DNA of 64,000 nucleotides from Blepharisma stoltei (taxonomy: Eukaryota > Ciliophora > Heterotrichea > Heterotrichida > Blepharismidae), in assembly GCA_914767885.1 (NCBI GenBank), contig CAJZBQ010000053.1, positions 1,834,501-1,898,500 of the forward strand, given 5' to 3'. The position numbers and the translations under genes were made by a program. The notes beneath the pieces are model-generated. The model searched no databases. It saw only the letters and a list, made by a program, of their open reading frames with translations, and was not told the DNA's origin. Below are positions 1 to 12,777 of the stretch, one piece after another; positions within the stretch are counted from its first letter, which is position 1; the number at the start of each line of letters is the position of its first letter.

Positions 1-206
1 TTAAACAAATTGCGTTTTTTAAAACATAAATTTTTTATAAATTAAATTAATTTTTGCTTTCCAATTTTTATAGAAGTGAAATTTTTTAAAATTTCGAAAA
101 AAAATTTTTATAAAAAATTTATATATAATTTTTTTAAAAAAAAAAAAATTAACCCCCCTCCGTGAGTGAACAAAATTTTTTTGTTCACTCACGGGAGGGG
201 GGGAAT
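1..206. mobile_element. Class A MITE-like IES, partial (left end outside window)
   Basis: AT-rich body ending in the class A terminal hairpin (Ccc-CTCCGTGAGTGAACAAAA mirrored by TTTTGTTCACTCACGG-ggg), then GGAAT and TA at 207-208. It interrupts the 3' part of the giant gene just after the second SPRY-like segment. Hairpin at the right end. Confidence 0.85.
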
Positions 207-3200
207 TAAAGAAAGTTAGCTCTTTGGAATCTGCATCAATCAACATGACTACAGTATCGTTGGTTCCATATCCAGCTCCTGAGGTATTTGAGCCTTTCTT
301 ATGGAATTCTCCACTCTTCTTCCAAGTCCAGACTTCTCTTGAACAGTCGCTGCCAATATACTCGCTTAAATTGTAGTCAGTACCATCTGATTTTATGACT
401 CCAATGTACAGATAAGCTGAATCTCCGTCGTTGTCTATGTGCAAAGAAATCTTGATCTTTCCTGAACTGTAGCTTTCATTGAAAATTGCAGTTCCCCAGC
501 CTGAAGAGGTGGTTCTGGTGACTGTCTTGTTGTTGTTTGATAAGGCAATATCAGGACCCTTTGGCATGTCAGCCCAGTTTGATGATGAAGACTCAACACC
601 AATGACTGTTTTTTCGATAGAGGATTTACCTTCTTCGTCATAGCTGAAGAAAATGGTGTCTCTTGGCTCCACTTTGCTTTGAGAGTCGAACTCAATGTTC
701 AAAAAGGCTGCACCTGGGATTTGAATTCTTTCGCACTTAGTTTGTCTATTGTAAGGATGGGAAGACTCCCTGACCTGCTCGGCACTTGCATTGATCTTGC
801 CTTTGAAAGTTTCGAAAATGAACATCTCCAAAGCTTCATCTTTGTCAGTCAGTCCTTTCATATCAGAAATCAGCTCATTGAGCTCAATAAACCATGGCTC
901 CTGTGGGCCAGAATAGCCAAGACCGATAGCTTTCACTAATAACAGAACTAGTGTTTGTAGTAAAGGATGGCTGGCTTTTGTAGACTTATTTGCATTGTAG
1001 AGCTCGTTGGCTTCAGAGAAAAGAATCTTGAAAATTGACTGGAGGGTTGGGCTGGAGTTTTTCATAAACGATTTCAGTATGTTTAAAGATCTAGATTTAG
1101 ACTCAATGTCAGGGGAAGCCAGCATGAATAAGAAGAGGGTCTGTAAGAATCGTGTGGAGTTAAGCAAATTAAGCTCATTGTCAGTTCCTACAAGCAGAGA
1201 GAATTTTTCTAGCAGCCAAAGAGCGACGTCTGGCTTCATATCAGGCTTTTCTCCTGAGCCTACTGGAATAACGTCAAACTTGTAGCCCCAGTAGTGTACT
1301 GAGCCATCACTATGGAAATAGGTGTAAACAGTGTCTCCTTCAACGTCAAATGGCTGCCAGTTGCTTTCACCTTGACCTGACAAGCACTTGATTTCTCCTT
1401 GCCTGCCAGAGTTTTGGTAAAATCTCAGTGGATCGCAGCCAGATTCTGTATAGCATTGAGGGTCGAACTCAATTCTCAAGCCTTTTGCACCTGGGATTGT
1501 GATCACATCATCAACGTCCATGCTGTCATTATAAGGATGCAAACTTTCAATAGTAATTGTCTTCAATGCAACTGCAGAAGTCTTTGCAATTAAGCAAGAC
1601 AGCAAAATTGCTATGCACTCAGTAGCAGCTTGAACACGGAAATCTTGCTTATCTAAACTGCTGAGAAGCTGTGTGAATGGGCCTTCCAAAAGATCAAGCT
1701 CTGTGTCAACAAATGACAGAAGTTTTCCAAGATTTAGGCTGTTTGAAGCTTGGACAATGATATTAGGATTTTTCTTGAGCACACTTACCAATAGTTTCCT
1801 TGATGTAGAAACTCTGCGGTTTTCTTCAATATCATATAAGTAGTTATAAAGTTCCATAATGGTATAGCCATCATACGACTTTTCTTCTTCTTTCTTATTT
1901 ACTTTTGCTTCTGAAGTTTGGTACTGGTCTACAAGCCCGAAAGAATTTCCTTTGACTGATAAGTTTCTCAATGGGAACACATTGCAGTTCATTATGGTGT
2001 CACTGTCCTTGATGCCGACCAATATGTAGTGGCCTTTTTCTTGCTTTCCAGCAATATTAATAGCTTTCCCTTCTTTATCGGTAACAAGTCTGAACCCATG
2101 AGGCAAGATAACAGAGTAAATTGAGCTGACCTTGATAAATGCAATATCTTTAATTGGGATATTTTTCTTGTCAGGAGCTGTAATTTTGATGTAGACGTTG
2201 TTTTTCCTTTCATCTTCTATGCTTAGATCGCCGATGTCAGCGTAGTCTCCAGGATTTTCTGCAACAGAGAAGCCAGTGCAGCACTTTCCAGTCAAAAAGT
2301 TTTCTTTCTTCATAGCCAGCCACTGCCTGTGAGCCATTTCAAACTCAATTGGGCTGCCGTTTTCGTAGACTTGGACGACTGAGTAGTCTTTAGGAATCAG
2401 GTCTTTTGACTTAAAGATCTTTATGTCAGTGATGGTAGCTTGCTCTAACTCCCCCCCCCCCTCCGTGAGCGAACAAAACCATTAGAAAAATCGCCATTTT
2501 TTGACCAAAAACCCACCCTCCGTGAGTGAACAAAAATATTTTTAATAGAAAAAATTTTAATAGAAAAAAATTTTGCTATATAAGTGATAATTAGTATAAT
2601 GAAATCTAGAGCTAATTCTGTTTAATTTTAAACAAATTGCGTTTTTAAAAACAAATTTTGCAAATTAAATTAGTATTTGCTTCCCAATTTTTGCAAATTA
2701 GGATTTTTTTTAAATTTCGAAAAAAATATGTTTTATAAAATTTATATATATAAATTGTTTTTTAAAAAAAAAAAAATTAACCCCCCTCCGTGAGTGAACA
2801 AAATTTTTTTGTTCGCTCACGGAGGGGGGGGGGGAGTAAGGACAATTGAGAGCTGGATATACTGTCGTCTGGGACTGAAGTCAAAGTATGCTTTACAATT
2901 GATGATAGGCTATCATTGGAACTTAAAAGTTGAGTTACTTCTTCATCAGAAAGTCCCAAAAGTTTTAATCTAAGTCTGTCTAAGTTTTGTGGCTTACTCC
3001 TCCCCCTTTAAATTGGAAAAAATCATTGGTAAAATTTGCTTTTTTTGAGTACTTTAAACACCCTTTAATTTTTCAATAGGAAAAATTTTTAACTATGATA
3101 ATACTAATTTTTATAAAATAGTTTTGATCTAATTTAATAAACAAAATGCAAGTAGAATGCTATTTAAACAGTTCAAGCTGAATAGATTATTTTTTTATTT

Positions 3201-6200
3201 AATTCTTCATATAAATAAGTTTAAAATTTTTTTTTGGATATTAAAATTTTGTATAGAGAAAAATTTAAATTTAAATCTGTTTAAAATAAATTAAAGCCCT
3301 TTAAATTGGAACAGGATTTTTTGTTCCAATTTAAAGCGGGGGAGATAGTCTTAATTCTAACATATCTTTCACCACCTTCTAAGTCTTTAGCTTTTTCTAT
3401 CTTAGCTTGTAAGCCACCTTCATATTTTCCTTCATAGACTTCAAATGCAAGTAAACTTATTGAAGCACCTTGCTTAAGGTAAACCCCGTAGTCGCTAATC
3501 TTGAAGCCGTTAAATACACCACCTGTCGTAATTTCTCTTCTTTCATGGCTGATTTCGTTTACAACTGTGATTTCTCCTGAAGAGCTTGCGTGAATCCTAA
3601 CAAATAGCTGTTCTGAATGGCTAAATTCATGCTGGCTCACTTTGTTAATAGTAAAGTGAGAGCTGCCTGCTTCTGATTTCCACCCAATCTTAAGCTTTCC
3701 GATTTTCAGTCCTCCGACTAAGCTGTCATTTTTAACCTTTCCTTCTAAAACAGCCAAAATTGTGACCATAGAGCACTGTGAGTTGACTCCGTGGAAAATA
3801 GAATTGTCTAACTTTATCCCTCTGTGAGTGATCAAAACCATTGAAAAAATCCCAAAAAAAACGCATCCTCCGTGAGCAATATTTTTATGAAAAGAAATTT
3901 GATACATAAGCTATAATTTTTTTATAATGAGATCTCGAACAATTCTGTTTAATTTTAAACAGCTTGCATTTAAAGCATAAATTTTACAAATTAAAATAAT
4001 TTTTACTCTAAATTTTTGCGAATTGGGGTTATTGTTGAGATTTTGAAAAAAAATCTATTAAAATTTATATATAATAAAAATTAACCTGTGAGCGAGCAAA
4101 TTTTTTTTTCGCTCACGAAGTGGGGAGTAAGGTGTTTAATAGTTCTTTTCTGTCTGCTGTATTTTCAGGATTATTTATCACGAAATGGTAAAGGCCGTTC
4201 TGGTAGAGCTCAGACTTGCCTGAGATATCTCTGGCTTTGAAGGAATTATCTTCTAAGGCTCCAAGTTTATAAAGTTGGACAGTTTGCTTTTCAGGCTTGA
4301 CTGGTTCTTGCCAACTAATCACAGCATCTCTTTCTTTGATACCTTGCTCGAAGCATTTGACAATTTTTACAGCTGGGACATCAAGAGAAAGCAGTTCAGT
4401 TGCTAACAGTTGGTCAGCTTCTGCATACTGGGCGATTTTGGCTTGAGCTTCTTGTTCAGTCATTTGGACTTCTTCTTTAGCTTGTGGGTTCGCATGAAGT
4501 TTTTTGGCGAGTTCATTGATAATCTTGGAATAAACATTCTTGCTTGTAAACGAGAACGGCTTGCTACGATCTAGAATTCTCCTAATAATGCTTTCTCCCT
4601 CAGATTCTTGGACACTTTCTTTGGATTCAAGTATGTCTAGTATTGCGACCATAAAAGCGACATCTAGTTTGGCATATAAGATTCTCACATTTGCAATGGT
4701 CTCACTAGGAGCGAATATTAAATTTTCTCTGCTATCTTGAAGATTTTCCCAGAAAGAGACAATGACTTCACTGAGACTGTCTTTTTCTTCTGCAGTTAAA
4801 TGATCATAGATCCTTGTATTGATTTGAGCCTCAAGTCCTTCAATTTTTTCTAGTGGCTCAGTTGCCATTGAGTCTTCGTTTACAGAGTAAAAGTTTGCGT
4901 TAGGGTGGTTGATTTCTCTGATAACTCCTCTAGGGATAGAAGAATTGCTAAGTCTTACCTGTGACAGGGTAATTGGGACTATTCCATAACCATCAAAGTT
5001 CTTTGAAGATGCTGATAACAAATAAATGGCTCCTGTATGGCGGGCTTCAAGCGGCTTGTTCTGGCTAATATTTGCTTTGCCATCTTGCAAGGTTTGTATT
5101 AAAGTTTCCACAAGCTCAACTCTCCACCTATCTACCTGGGCTAGAGAAAGAAGCAAGCTTTCTGCTTCATAAGCCCATCTCAAGGAAATTTCTTTAAGAT
5201 TTTCGTGCTCATACCAGGTCACTCCGTTGCCAATCTTGCTTAACAGATAAGAAATAAGGTCAACTTTGGTGTCAGGGAGGTCTTGTAAAGATTCCCAATA
5301 AGGCACCAAGGTCTGTGGAGAATGCTGGGTTGGGATGATGTGCCTTAGGATTCTGGCTCCAAAAGTAACTATTTTAGAGGATGGGACTGCGAAGGTAAGC
5401 TGGAGAAGAGTCTTGAAATATGATTCACGGGCTAGAAGCTTAGGCAAGCATTGGGAACCCAAAGATCCATATAAGCTCCAAAGCAGTGAACCTAAATAAT
5501 CAATTTGACTAGCAATTGCTTGGGAAGCTGTCTTACAAGTATGTGGCAAGTCTCCATAATATGACAAAGAGTCTTGGATTTCGTTATAAAATGAAGCGAA
5601 TTTCTCATGGTCTCTATTGATTGCGTTAACAGTGACGTAGAAATCTAATAAGCCAGCTTCATCTTTGAACTCAGCTGGGGTGTTTTCTGGGATCTTATCT
5701 GCAGCAAGGATGCCAGGCTGCTCTGCTGTTCTGAATAGTTCGATGTAAGTCCTAAAGGATGCTCCTTCTGTTGGCTTTAATTTTCTCTCGAAGTTATCTA
5801 TAACTCCATTGACATTTGTTAAGTCATAAGCGGCTGCTGCTTCATAATAGTCGTATGGCAGTTCTTGCCAGAGTTTAGAGCCATTCATGTATTCCTGGAC
5901 ATCTGCTGGGAATTGATCACTAAGTCCTTTAAGCACATGTAAGTACCTGAAGAAGTCATATTCTCCTCTGTTATTTTTATTTTCCTCGTAGCTTTCTAAG
6001 GTTTCTGCAATGGATCTTTCTAGTCTGTTTAAATCTTCTGGGGTCAAAATCCCTTTCATTGCAGGGTCAGCCTTTTCTATGAACTCATTGATGATGTCTT
6101 TGAGGACACAGCTGGAAAACTTCTCAGTCTCATGTCTGAACTGTCTAAGCCACTCTTGGACAGGGTTTCTTTTCAGTTCAGCTGGGATCACGTTTTTACC

Positions 6201-9200
6201 AATCCAACTGTCACCTCTGGCTAGCTGAGCAACTATCAAAGGACTTTCATCAGGGGCTGTGAATAGTTTATCATATTTTAGCTCGCTGAAAATAGTTTGC
6301 ATAAACAGTTCTTGAATTAGTAGCTTTTTGGTTTCGTTTGTCTCTATCCACGATCCTGCAATTGAGTATAGCAGCTGCTTGAATAAGGCCCAGGACCCTT
6401 TGCTTAGTCTTGTTCTGAGCTCATCTCTTTTCTTTTTTTCTTCTTCTGGTTCTGGATCTAATAAGGTATCATACTCTGTAAAGGTAAACTCTAAAGTATC
6501 AGAAACTCCTGTCAGATATAGAGGTTTCCTCTATATAGCGCTGAAAGCGCAGACATTTTCCCAGGAGCTTTCCAAGTTCGTCGGACCAAATCGCTTTTTG
6601 GTCCGACCAAGGCATTGATTTGGTGCAACCAACCGATAAATTCCGATCAGAATTTATCGGCCTTACAGCGCCAAACATAGGAAGCTTCTATATTTGTTAT
6701 TTGGTTTCTCGTCATCTCTTTTAACTAAAATGAATTTTGTCTCTCCTCTGAATGTAAATTCTCCGCAAGCGTCTTCATATCCTTCTAAATTTCTTTCAGA
6801 TGACAGTACGGCTTCAGTAATAGGCTTTGAGCTTCCTGCCTTATCGATGACCAAATAAACTTTTGGCTCATCTGGCCTTTCTTCGAGCAGTATTTTAGTA
6901 GCGTTTTCTGGCACATCCGGCTCAGGAAGGACACCAAATCTAGTAATGCAAAGCTCTTTCTTGAATGGGCGGTGAATTTCGTCTTCTCCTATGTAGCCTT
7001 TGGCCCATTTTAGGAGATGAGTAATTGTGGTTGGGAATTGTTGCTCCAATATCAAGTGGCCGTCCGTTCCTTTTAATGGGCAGCTCATTGCTTCGAGGAC
7101 AGTCTTACTTACTTTATTAACTGATATTTAAGGTGCCTGGTGTCGCATCATTTCTTATGAAGCAGCCATGGCCGAACAGGTGACGTCATGGGCCATATTT
7201 TATTTCAGACAGTTTAGAGAATGGCCGACATCCACTACTGAGCTTCTAGCCCCTCGCGTTGGCCTCACGTATGACTCAGCTCCAGAGTGTATTCCACTTA
7301 AAGGTCGCCCCTCAGGTGTGCTGGATGGATTAAACCCAAGCCTTCGCTACCCTTTTGACAACCAGGAGGCTGTGCAATTTCTCCTCTGTCCATTTTATGA
7401 TTATGCTTCTATGCAGTCAAATAATGGGTATAGTCCGTTTGCTTCAGCTTCTTTGGTCTTGGCTTTGACAGTTCTTTTTGTAAAGTGCCATAGACTTGGA
7501 AGAAAGAATGCTGGACACAGTGAAGCAGTGTCGGGTCTGTTCCTTCTAGGCCAACCCAATAATGGTTTTTCTCACTTTTGATTTTCAATGAGTCACTAAA
7601 AGCTTTAACTAAGGCAGATTCTTGCTTATTGCTAGAGCCGATTAGGTTAGCAAACGAGAGGAATCCAAGAGTTCTAGCAATCCCTTTAGTTCTTCTTTTG
7701 TCAATAAGACTTACTATGGCTTCAACTGGGACTGAGGATTCCAAAAACTTGGTGACAAGATCAGCGACCTTCAAGAATTCTTTGACATCTTCGTTTTCTG
7801 GCTCTTTAGTTTTGGAAGCAAGACTTAGAAGTCCTTTAAGCTTAGATGCTGACTTGACAGCTTCTTTGACAGTTTTCCATTTGCTGCCAGATTTAAGCTT
7901 GCCTGAGTCTTGGCTCTGTATTCTTGCTACATTAGAAAGTAAATTTTTCATGACTTTGCTGACCCCAAGCTCATTCAAGCTTAGCTTATAGTCAGTTCCT
8001 AGTAACAAAGCGCATTTCGTCACAATATCTTTATTAATGTCGCTATAAGTAATATCTGGTTTGCCGCCATCCATAAGTTTTTGTTTCTGTTTCTGTGCCC
8101 AACCTCTAATAAGGCTGCTCTGCTTCACAATATATTTCATAGTAGCGCCTATGTCACTTGGAGCGTCAAAAATCTTATTCACAGTGTCAACTGCTTCAAA
8201 GAAGGCTGTATAAACAGCAAAAATCGCCCTTTCAGCTTGATCCATTTCTGCTCCTCCTATATTAGCGGCAGGTCCTACCACTCCTGACTTTTTCTTTAAA
8301 TTAGCCCAAGCACTGGTAACTCTTTCGCTCCCTTCTATAAGTTCTTGCAAGAATGGGACACTAGAATACTTGGTCTGAGTTTCATGTTTCCCATACCCAG
8401 CTACATAGTCTCCTAAGGAAGTTGTGGTTGATAAGCTTTGTACTATTCTTTTCTTGATCGCTTCAGAATACACTGATGCTGTTAAAGCTTTTTTGGCTTT
8501 TTCAGTAAGACTGGCATTGGTGGTCATAATGAAGAGATGCTCGTTCAAAGGAGTTGGCTCTTTGACAAGGGTTAAAACACTGTCGTGGATTCCGTATTTT
8601 AAGAGAGGGTTGTTTAGCAATTTAGATGCTTCTTCGTCATCTGGGGTTAAATCCCACTGCCCTGAAATCAAGTTCGAGCTTATATAGCCGAGCAATGTAG
8701 AAGCGGCATCTTTGGTGGTGTCTGGCCATTGTTTGGTGAAGTAGCTTGCTTCAACTTCAGCCTTGATTTCGATTTTCCAACCCCAGTAGTTGACTGACCC
8801 ATCAGAGTGGAAAGTGAAAAACAAGAGAGGGTTTTGAACTTCTACAGGCTGTTTAGGGAAATTTTCTCCTTCCCATCTAGCGAATTTGCTGCTTCTGTTC
8901 TGATCGAGCCAAAGTTCTAAGTAGTCACACCCGTTTTCTGTTTTACATTGAGGGTCGAACGTCAATAGATATTTCAGAGCCCTTGGGACTTTTACGAGAT
9001 ATTCTGTGTTTAGGCCGTCTGCATAGTTATGGGTCGACTCATAAATCTGTGGGATCCAGGCTGAACCTGTAGTCAATACTGATGGCTTAGGGAGGAATTT
9101 TCCAACACTTTGAATTAGGCCCTGCAAGCTTGATAAAACCTTCGCTAGGATGCTTAAATCCATCTTGCTGAGCATTAAGGAGTATAGAAGACCTTCCAGT

Positions 9201-11838
9201 AAATGCTGGAGAATAGTATCATTCATTTTGCTGCATAAATCGTCAGGGACGTCACCATCAGGATAAAGTGCTAAAATTTCTTTAATTACGCTGTCAGCGT
9301 TTTGGAAAAGCAAGACTGCGTAAGACAGCAAAATTTCTTGCCAGGCGCCTTCAAAGTTGGATCTTGCAGCTTGAGCAATCAAAACAGTCTGACTAGTTTC
9401 AAGCAATCTAATTAAGCCAGTTTCTGGGGCTTCGCCATGTACAACAGATTTAGAAGTTTTGGTTCCGAATTCAATGAGAAGCTCAAAGTAATGCTGGATC
9501 ACTTTGCTGTGGTCGTCGCTAACAAGTTGAAGAGCTGGGAACAGTTTTTCAGGCTGAGCCATTTCTAAGAAAATTCTGTCTTGGAGCTGTTTAAAGACTC
9601 CTTCTATTTCTTTTCCACTTTTCTTATCCTCAAGTCTTTCAATTAAATATGACAATTTTTCTTGTGGTTCGCTGTAAAAGCAGTCAAAGCATAAACTAAT
9701 GGTAAGAGTTGCTTCCTCACTAGCTTTGGTATTTGGAAGAATTGTCAAAATCTCAGTTGTGTGCTCCATAACTCGATTTCTTAGCAAAGAGTCAAGACCG
9801 TGGTTCTGATGGTGTCGTGATGCTAATAAATGAGCTCGTATTAACTGCTGAGTTGAAATAAGGGCTAGGTGGCAGTTTTCTTCACTCAATATATGAAATT
9901 CGCCACCTTTTATTATGTTGAGCAATGCGACAAAAATACTATCAAGTTGGTCGACAGTCAAGTATTGGAGATCTAAAGAAATTCCTCTTTTCTTAGGAAT
10001 CACAATTTTTTTGCCTTTGCTTTGTAGGAGTTCCAAGGTTGGGGTGTTGACACAAGCAAGCTTGCTTACCCCTCCCTACCCTGAGCGAACAAATCCATTC
10101 GGAAAAAAGTATTTTATGAAAAAAAATATTTTGATATTTAAGTATAAAATTTTAAATGAAATCTCTAGCTAATTCTGTTTATTTTTAAACAGCTTGTATT
10201 ATTTAGCATAAATTTTATAAAATAAATTAATTTTTATGAATTGTTTTTTTAAATTTCCACAAAATTCCATAAATTTTAGCTCGCCTCATAAGCGAACAAA
10301 ATTTTTTTGTTCGCTCATGAAAGGGGAGTTAAAATAAAGCTCGAAATTTCTGCAGTGTTGGTAGTAAAAAAATCTTCTGAAGGACTATCACCATCTATCA
10401 GCTGATATAAGCGTGTTGCTTTGAATTCTTCTGTATCAACTGGCTTGTCATTTCCAAGTAAGCTAATAACGTCTTCAGGGAATTCTTCAGGAGCAATATT
10501 TTTTACCTTCGTGCTTCCAGCTTGTGTAGTGTAAATCCTGACGCAGTCTGGTAAAGGTCCATGGTTTCCTCTTGGCTCTCTGATCCCATTTTTGTAAAAA
10601 GTGACTGTTTTTTCATCCATGTTGAGGAGCATCCCAATTCTATCTCCTTGTTTGAATGGCTCCCATTTATAAATTTCATTGCTTCTGTTCCAAATTGAAG
10701 ACTGGCATTGATACAGGAAGGAGCTGAAGTTGGAATCTGACCAACTTGACATTGAAGAGTATTTCGTATCCGCAACTCCCCAAAGGAAATTTTCAGTCGA
10801 AAGAGTTTCCATTATCATTTCATAATAATGGACACCTGAAGTAATTTCATCATTTCCTAGCGTAGTAGACCACCCACTTGTGCCAGATACTGAGCAATCA
10901 TCATCTCCTATTACACTATTAGGCCCAACTTTGGTTTTGCACCATTTTGGAACATCTTCACGTGTCGCCACACCTAAGTTCTTGAGCGATTTCAAATGAG
11001 GGTAAATAATTTCTAATATCGGTCTTAAGTTATCATTCTTTGGCATCATTAAAAATCTCAAAGCAAGCACCAAGGTAGATGTCAAGCTGCCTGTGGTAAT
11101 TGCCAAGGCAAAAAGAGGCGATAAGCTTGCCAATTTGTCTTCTTCAGTCACATTATCCACTTCTCCTTTCAGAATCGAGTCAAAGAACTGCGCAATGTTG
11201 TCAAGACTTTTAGAAATAGTCGGGTCTGAAGTCTGCAGTGCCATTGGAGGCATTTCTGCAAGGGTTTCTGAGGCTTCTCTTGCCACAAGCTGGTAGATTT
11301 CTGGGTTGATGCCTCCTACGCATTTCACAAGATATAAAAGTGTTCCTAACCCAAAGCGAACAGCTGCTTTGGCTACTGGTGGAAGTGCACCTTTGGTGGC
11401 TGTCAATTTGGTTTCTTCATGCTTGGAACGGAGCTTCCTAGTCTGTTCAAGCCTCAGAAGTGCTTCAAAAATGCGAGAAATGGCTTGGAGTTTGACAATG
11501 ATCTCTTTTGAGCAGGGATCTTCGCCTTTTTTGCGTAAAATGTCATCAATTAAGTTTTTGATAGCATCTCCATGCTTTTCATGATGACGCTCTGTGACGC
11601 CAACGCTGTAGATCATTGACTCTTCTTGCTCAGTGCTTACATCTTCTTCTTTGGGCTTGACTTTGTCGAAGCCTGGGACCATGTAGTCTTCAAGATCAGA
11701 ACGACAGAGAAGCTTGCCAGTGTTGAAGATAAGTGAAGGGTCGCCGAGGATTTCTAAGTCCTGCTTCATTGATTTTGACAAAGCATCAAGGTCTAAGCCT
11801 TCAACTCTTGACACGATTTCACTTGACGAGTTTCCCAT
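207..11838 (-). CDS. Giant SPRY / CUB-like repeat protein (3' end beyond window), interrupted by six inserts
   Basis: Seven minus-strand blocks (11838-10330, 10066-~7419, ~7104-6691, 6516-4128, 3814-3346, 2994-2837, 2445-207) join in one frame into about 3,275 residues, continuing past position 1. The N-terminus MGNSSSE fits an N-myristoylation signal. A SPRY domain lies at about residues 305-450 (GVHYYEM, WGVAD, VTFYKNG). Three CUB-like modules follow near 845-940, 2830-2925 and 3090, each with an 'FD(P/S)Q' core; the first two also have 'F(T/Y)..HSDGSV.YWG'. A second SPRY-like segment precedes the window edge. This SPRY plus CUB-like pairing occurs in very large ZZEF1/HERC-like eukaryotic proteins; any RING, HECT or ZZ domain would lie outside the window, so ubiquitin-ligase function is only inference. 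Joins at 2446, 2995, 3815, 6517 and 10067 each use TA and keep frame. High confidence it is one gene, low on function. Confidence 0.82.
2446..2836. mobile_element. Class A MITE-like IES, young copy, inside the giant gene
   Basis: 391 bp between TA 2446-2447 and TA 2837-2838. Removal restores the minus-strand frame (SQLS joined to LEQATITDIK). It has four copies of the CTCCGTGAG(C/T)GAACAAAA motif, a left arm with GCCATTTTTTGACC and a right-end hairpin. It is nearly identical to the copies at 20624, 37101 and 45529, suggesting recent spread. Confidence 0.93.
2995..3345. mobile_element. TA-bounded IES with CCCCCTTTAAATTGG ends
   Basis: 351 bp. Inverted ends are CTCC(TCC)CCCTTTAAATTGG and CCAATTTAAAGCGGGGGAG, with a second copy of the motif forming a hairpin near the right end. 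Removal between TA 2995 and TA 3346 joins RIKT to KPQNLDRL in frame in the giant gene. Related in its ends to the insert at 36835-37038, and distinct from class A. Confidence 0.9.
3815..4127. mobile_element. Class A IES, old diverged copy, inside the giant gene
   Basis: 313 bp. Removal between TA 3815-3816 and TA 4128-4129 joins LLNTL to KLDNSIF in frame. Class A landmarks (CTGTGAGTGATCAAAACC, a GTGAGC...GCTCAC right hairpin, AATTCTGTTTAATTTTAAACA) are present but eroded, and the length is shorter than in young copies. Confidence 0.9.
6517..6690. mobile_element. Short palindromic IES (TATAG(A/G)GG family)
   Basis: 174 bp with imperfect inverted ends TATAGAGGTTTCC...GGAAGCTTCTATA and inner inverted segments (GCGCTG/CAGCGC, GGTCCGACC-type blocks). 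Removal joins KPNNKY to LTGVSDTLEF in the giant gene. The same family interrupts the RGS gene at 37947-38119. Confidence 0.88.
7105..7403 (-). mobile_element. SINE-like retroelement in the giant gene (TGACGTCACC group)
   Basis: About 299 bp of GC-richer DNA in an AT-rich gene. Diverged direct repeats flank it (TGCTTCGAGGACAGTC at 7089 and TGCTTCTATGCAGTC at 7404). In minus orientation it starts AAAATGGAC and ends in an AT-rich TAAG-containing tail. It contains ATGACGTCACC, shared with the elements at 20607 and 42149. Collapsing the repeats joins HYLT to VLEAMSC in frame; a TA-to-TA removal (7106-7428) is also in frame but gives a slightly different junction. Confidence 0.75.
10067..10329. mobile_element. 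Class A IES, old copy, inside the giant gene
   Basis: 263 bp between TA 10067-10068 and TA 10330-10331. Removal joins EISSFIL to SKLACVNT in frame. The right-end hairpin (AAGCGAACAAAA...TTTTGTTCGCTCATG) and AATTCTGTTTATTTTTAAACA are recognisable. Confidence 0.9.
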
Positions 11839-12410
11839 TTATTTATTATAGCCAACCATCTTTTCAGATAACCTTATCGTCTCATAAAGTCCAAATGGAT
11901 AGTTTACTTAAAATCTCTCAAATAATTTAATAAGTCTAAGGCTATGATAAAAATCACAATTTATTTTTAATAAAGATAAAAAAGGACCATGCTAGATGGC
12001 AATTGTCAGATCAGATTAGAAATCGATAGAAACAATGATGGAAGCAGTAATTAGAAACGCTGCCAAAATACTTGAAAACTTAAATATCGTTTATATATGA
12101 ATTTTGAAATAGCATAGCATTAGAAAAATAGGTATGCTATATAACTGTAACCTTATCTAATGCTTAACTATCAAATATTTTGCTAAAAAGCTCATTTCAG
12201 TAAATCTCGACAATTATTTCTAGTTTTAATGAAAGGATTGATTTTTTGGTCGCCTGATAAACTTTTAAGATAGCTCTTTAGATATAACCAATTAAATGAG
12301 AGAAAATTAGCGTAGATCTGCTACTATATCTAAAAATCCATTAAGGTAGCAGGTTGAAATTACCCAACTCTTGCTATTTCTAATATGCTGAAGTTAAAAA
12401 ATTAAAGAAT
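11839..12410. other. Intergenic region upstream of the giant gene
   Basis: AT-rich, with no ORF or RNA gene that I can support. It lies directly 5' of the giant gene and should hold its promoter; the 5' flank of the SET-like gene begins beyond the IES at 12411. Confidence 0.5.
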
Positions 12411-12777
12411 TACTGACTCCCCCTTCCGTGAGTGAACAAAAAATTTTGTTCACTCACGGAGGGGGGTTAATTTTTTTAAAAAAATTTATACATAAATTTT
12501 ATAAAAATTTTTTTTTTTTCGAAATTTAAAAAAAATCCTAATTCGCAAAAATTGGAAAGCAAATATTAATTTAATTTATAAAATTTATGTCTTAAAAAGC
12601 GATTTGTTTAAAATTAACATAATTAGCTCTAGATTTCATTATACTAATTATCATTATAATATCAAAAAAATTTTCCATAAAAAATTTTTGTTCACGCATG
12701 GAGGGTGGGTTTTTGGGCAAAAAATAGAGATTTTTCTAATGGTTTTTTTCACTCACGGAGGGGGGGGAGTGTGGGAT
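12411..12777. mobile_element. Class A IES, intergenic
   Basis: Class A copy with the hairpin at the left (CTTCCGTGAGTGAACAAAA...TTTTGTTCACTCACGG) and TTCACTCACGGAGGGGGGGGAGT at the right. The nearest flanking TAs are 12411-12412 and 12778-12779, but the C/G-run ends read TGACTCCC and GGGAGTGT, so exact boundaries cannot be fixed without a coding frame. Confidence 0.82.

Noticed and set aside
2777-2959. Short ORFs reading ...PPLRERTKKFCSLTEGG or MFAHGGGGG near insert ends
   Set aside because: They are translations of the class A terminal hairpin fused to adjacent gene sequence, not proteins.
7168-7581. 137-codon plus-strand ORF starting MAEQVTSWAIF
   Set aside because: It runs through the SINE-like element and then antisense through the giant gene; no coding support.
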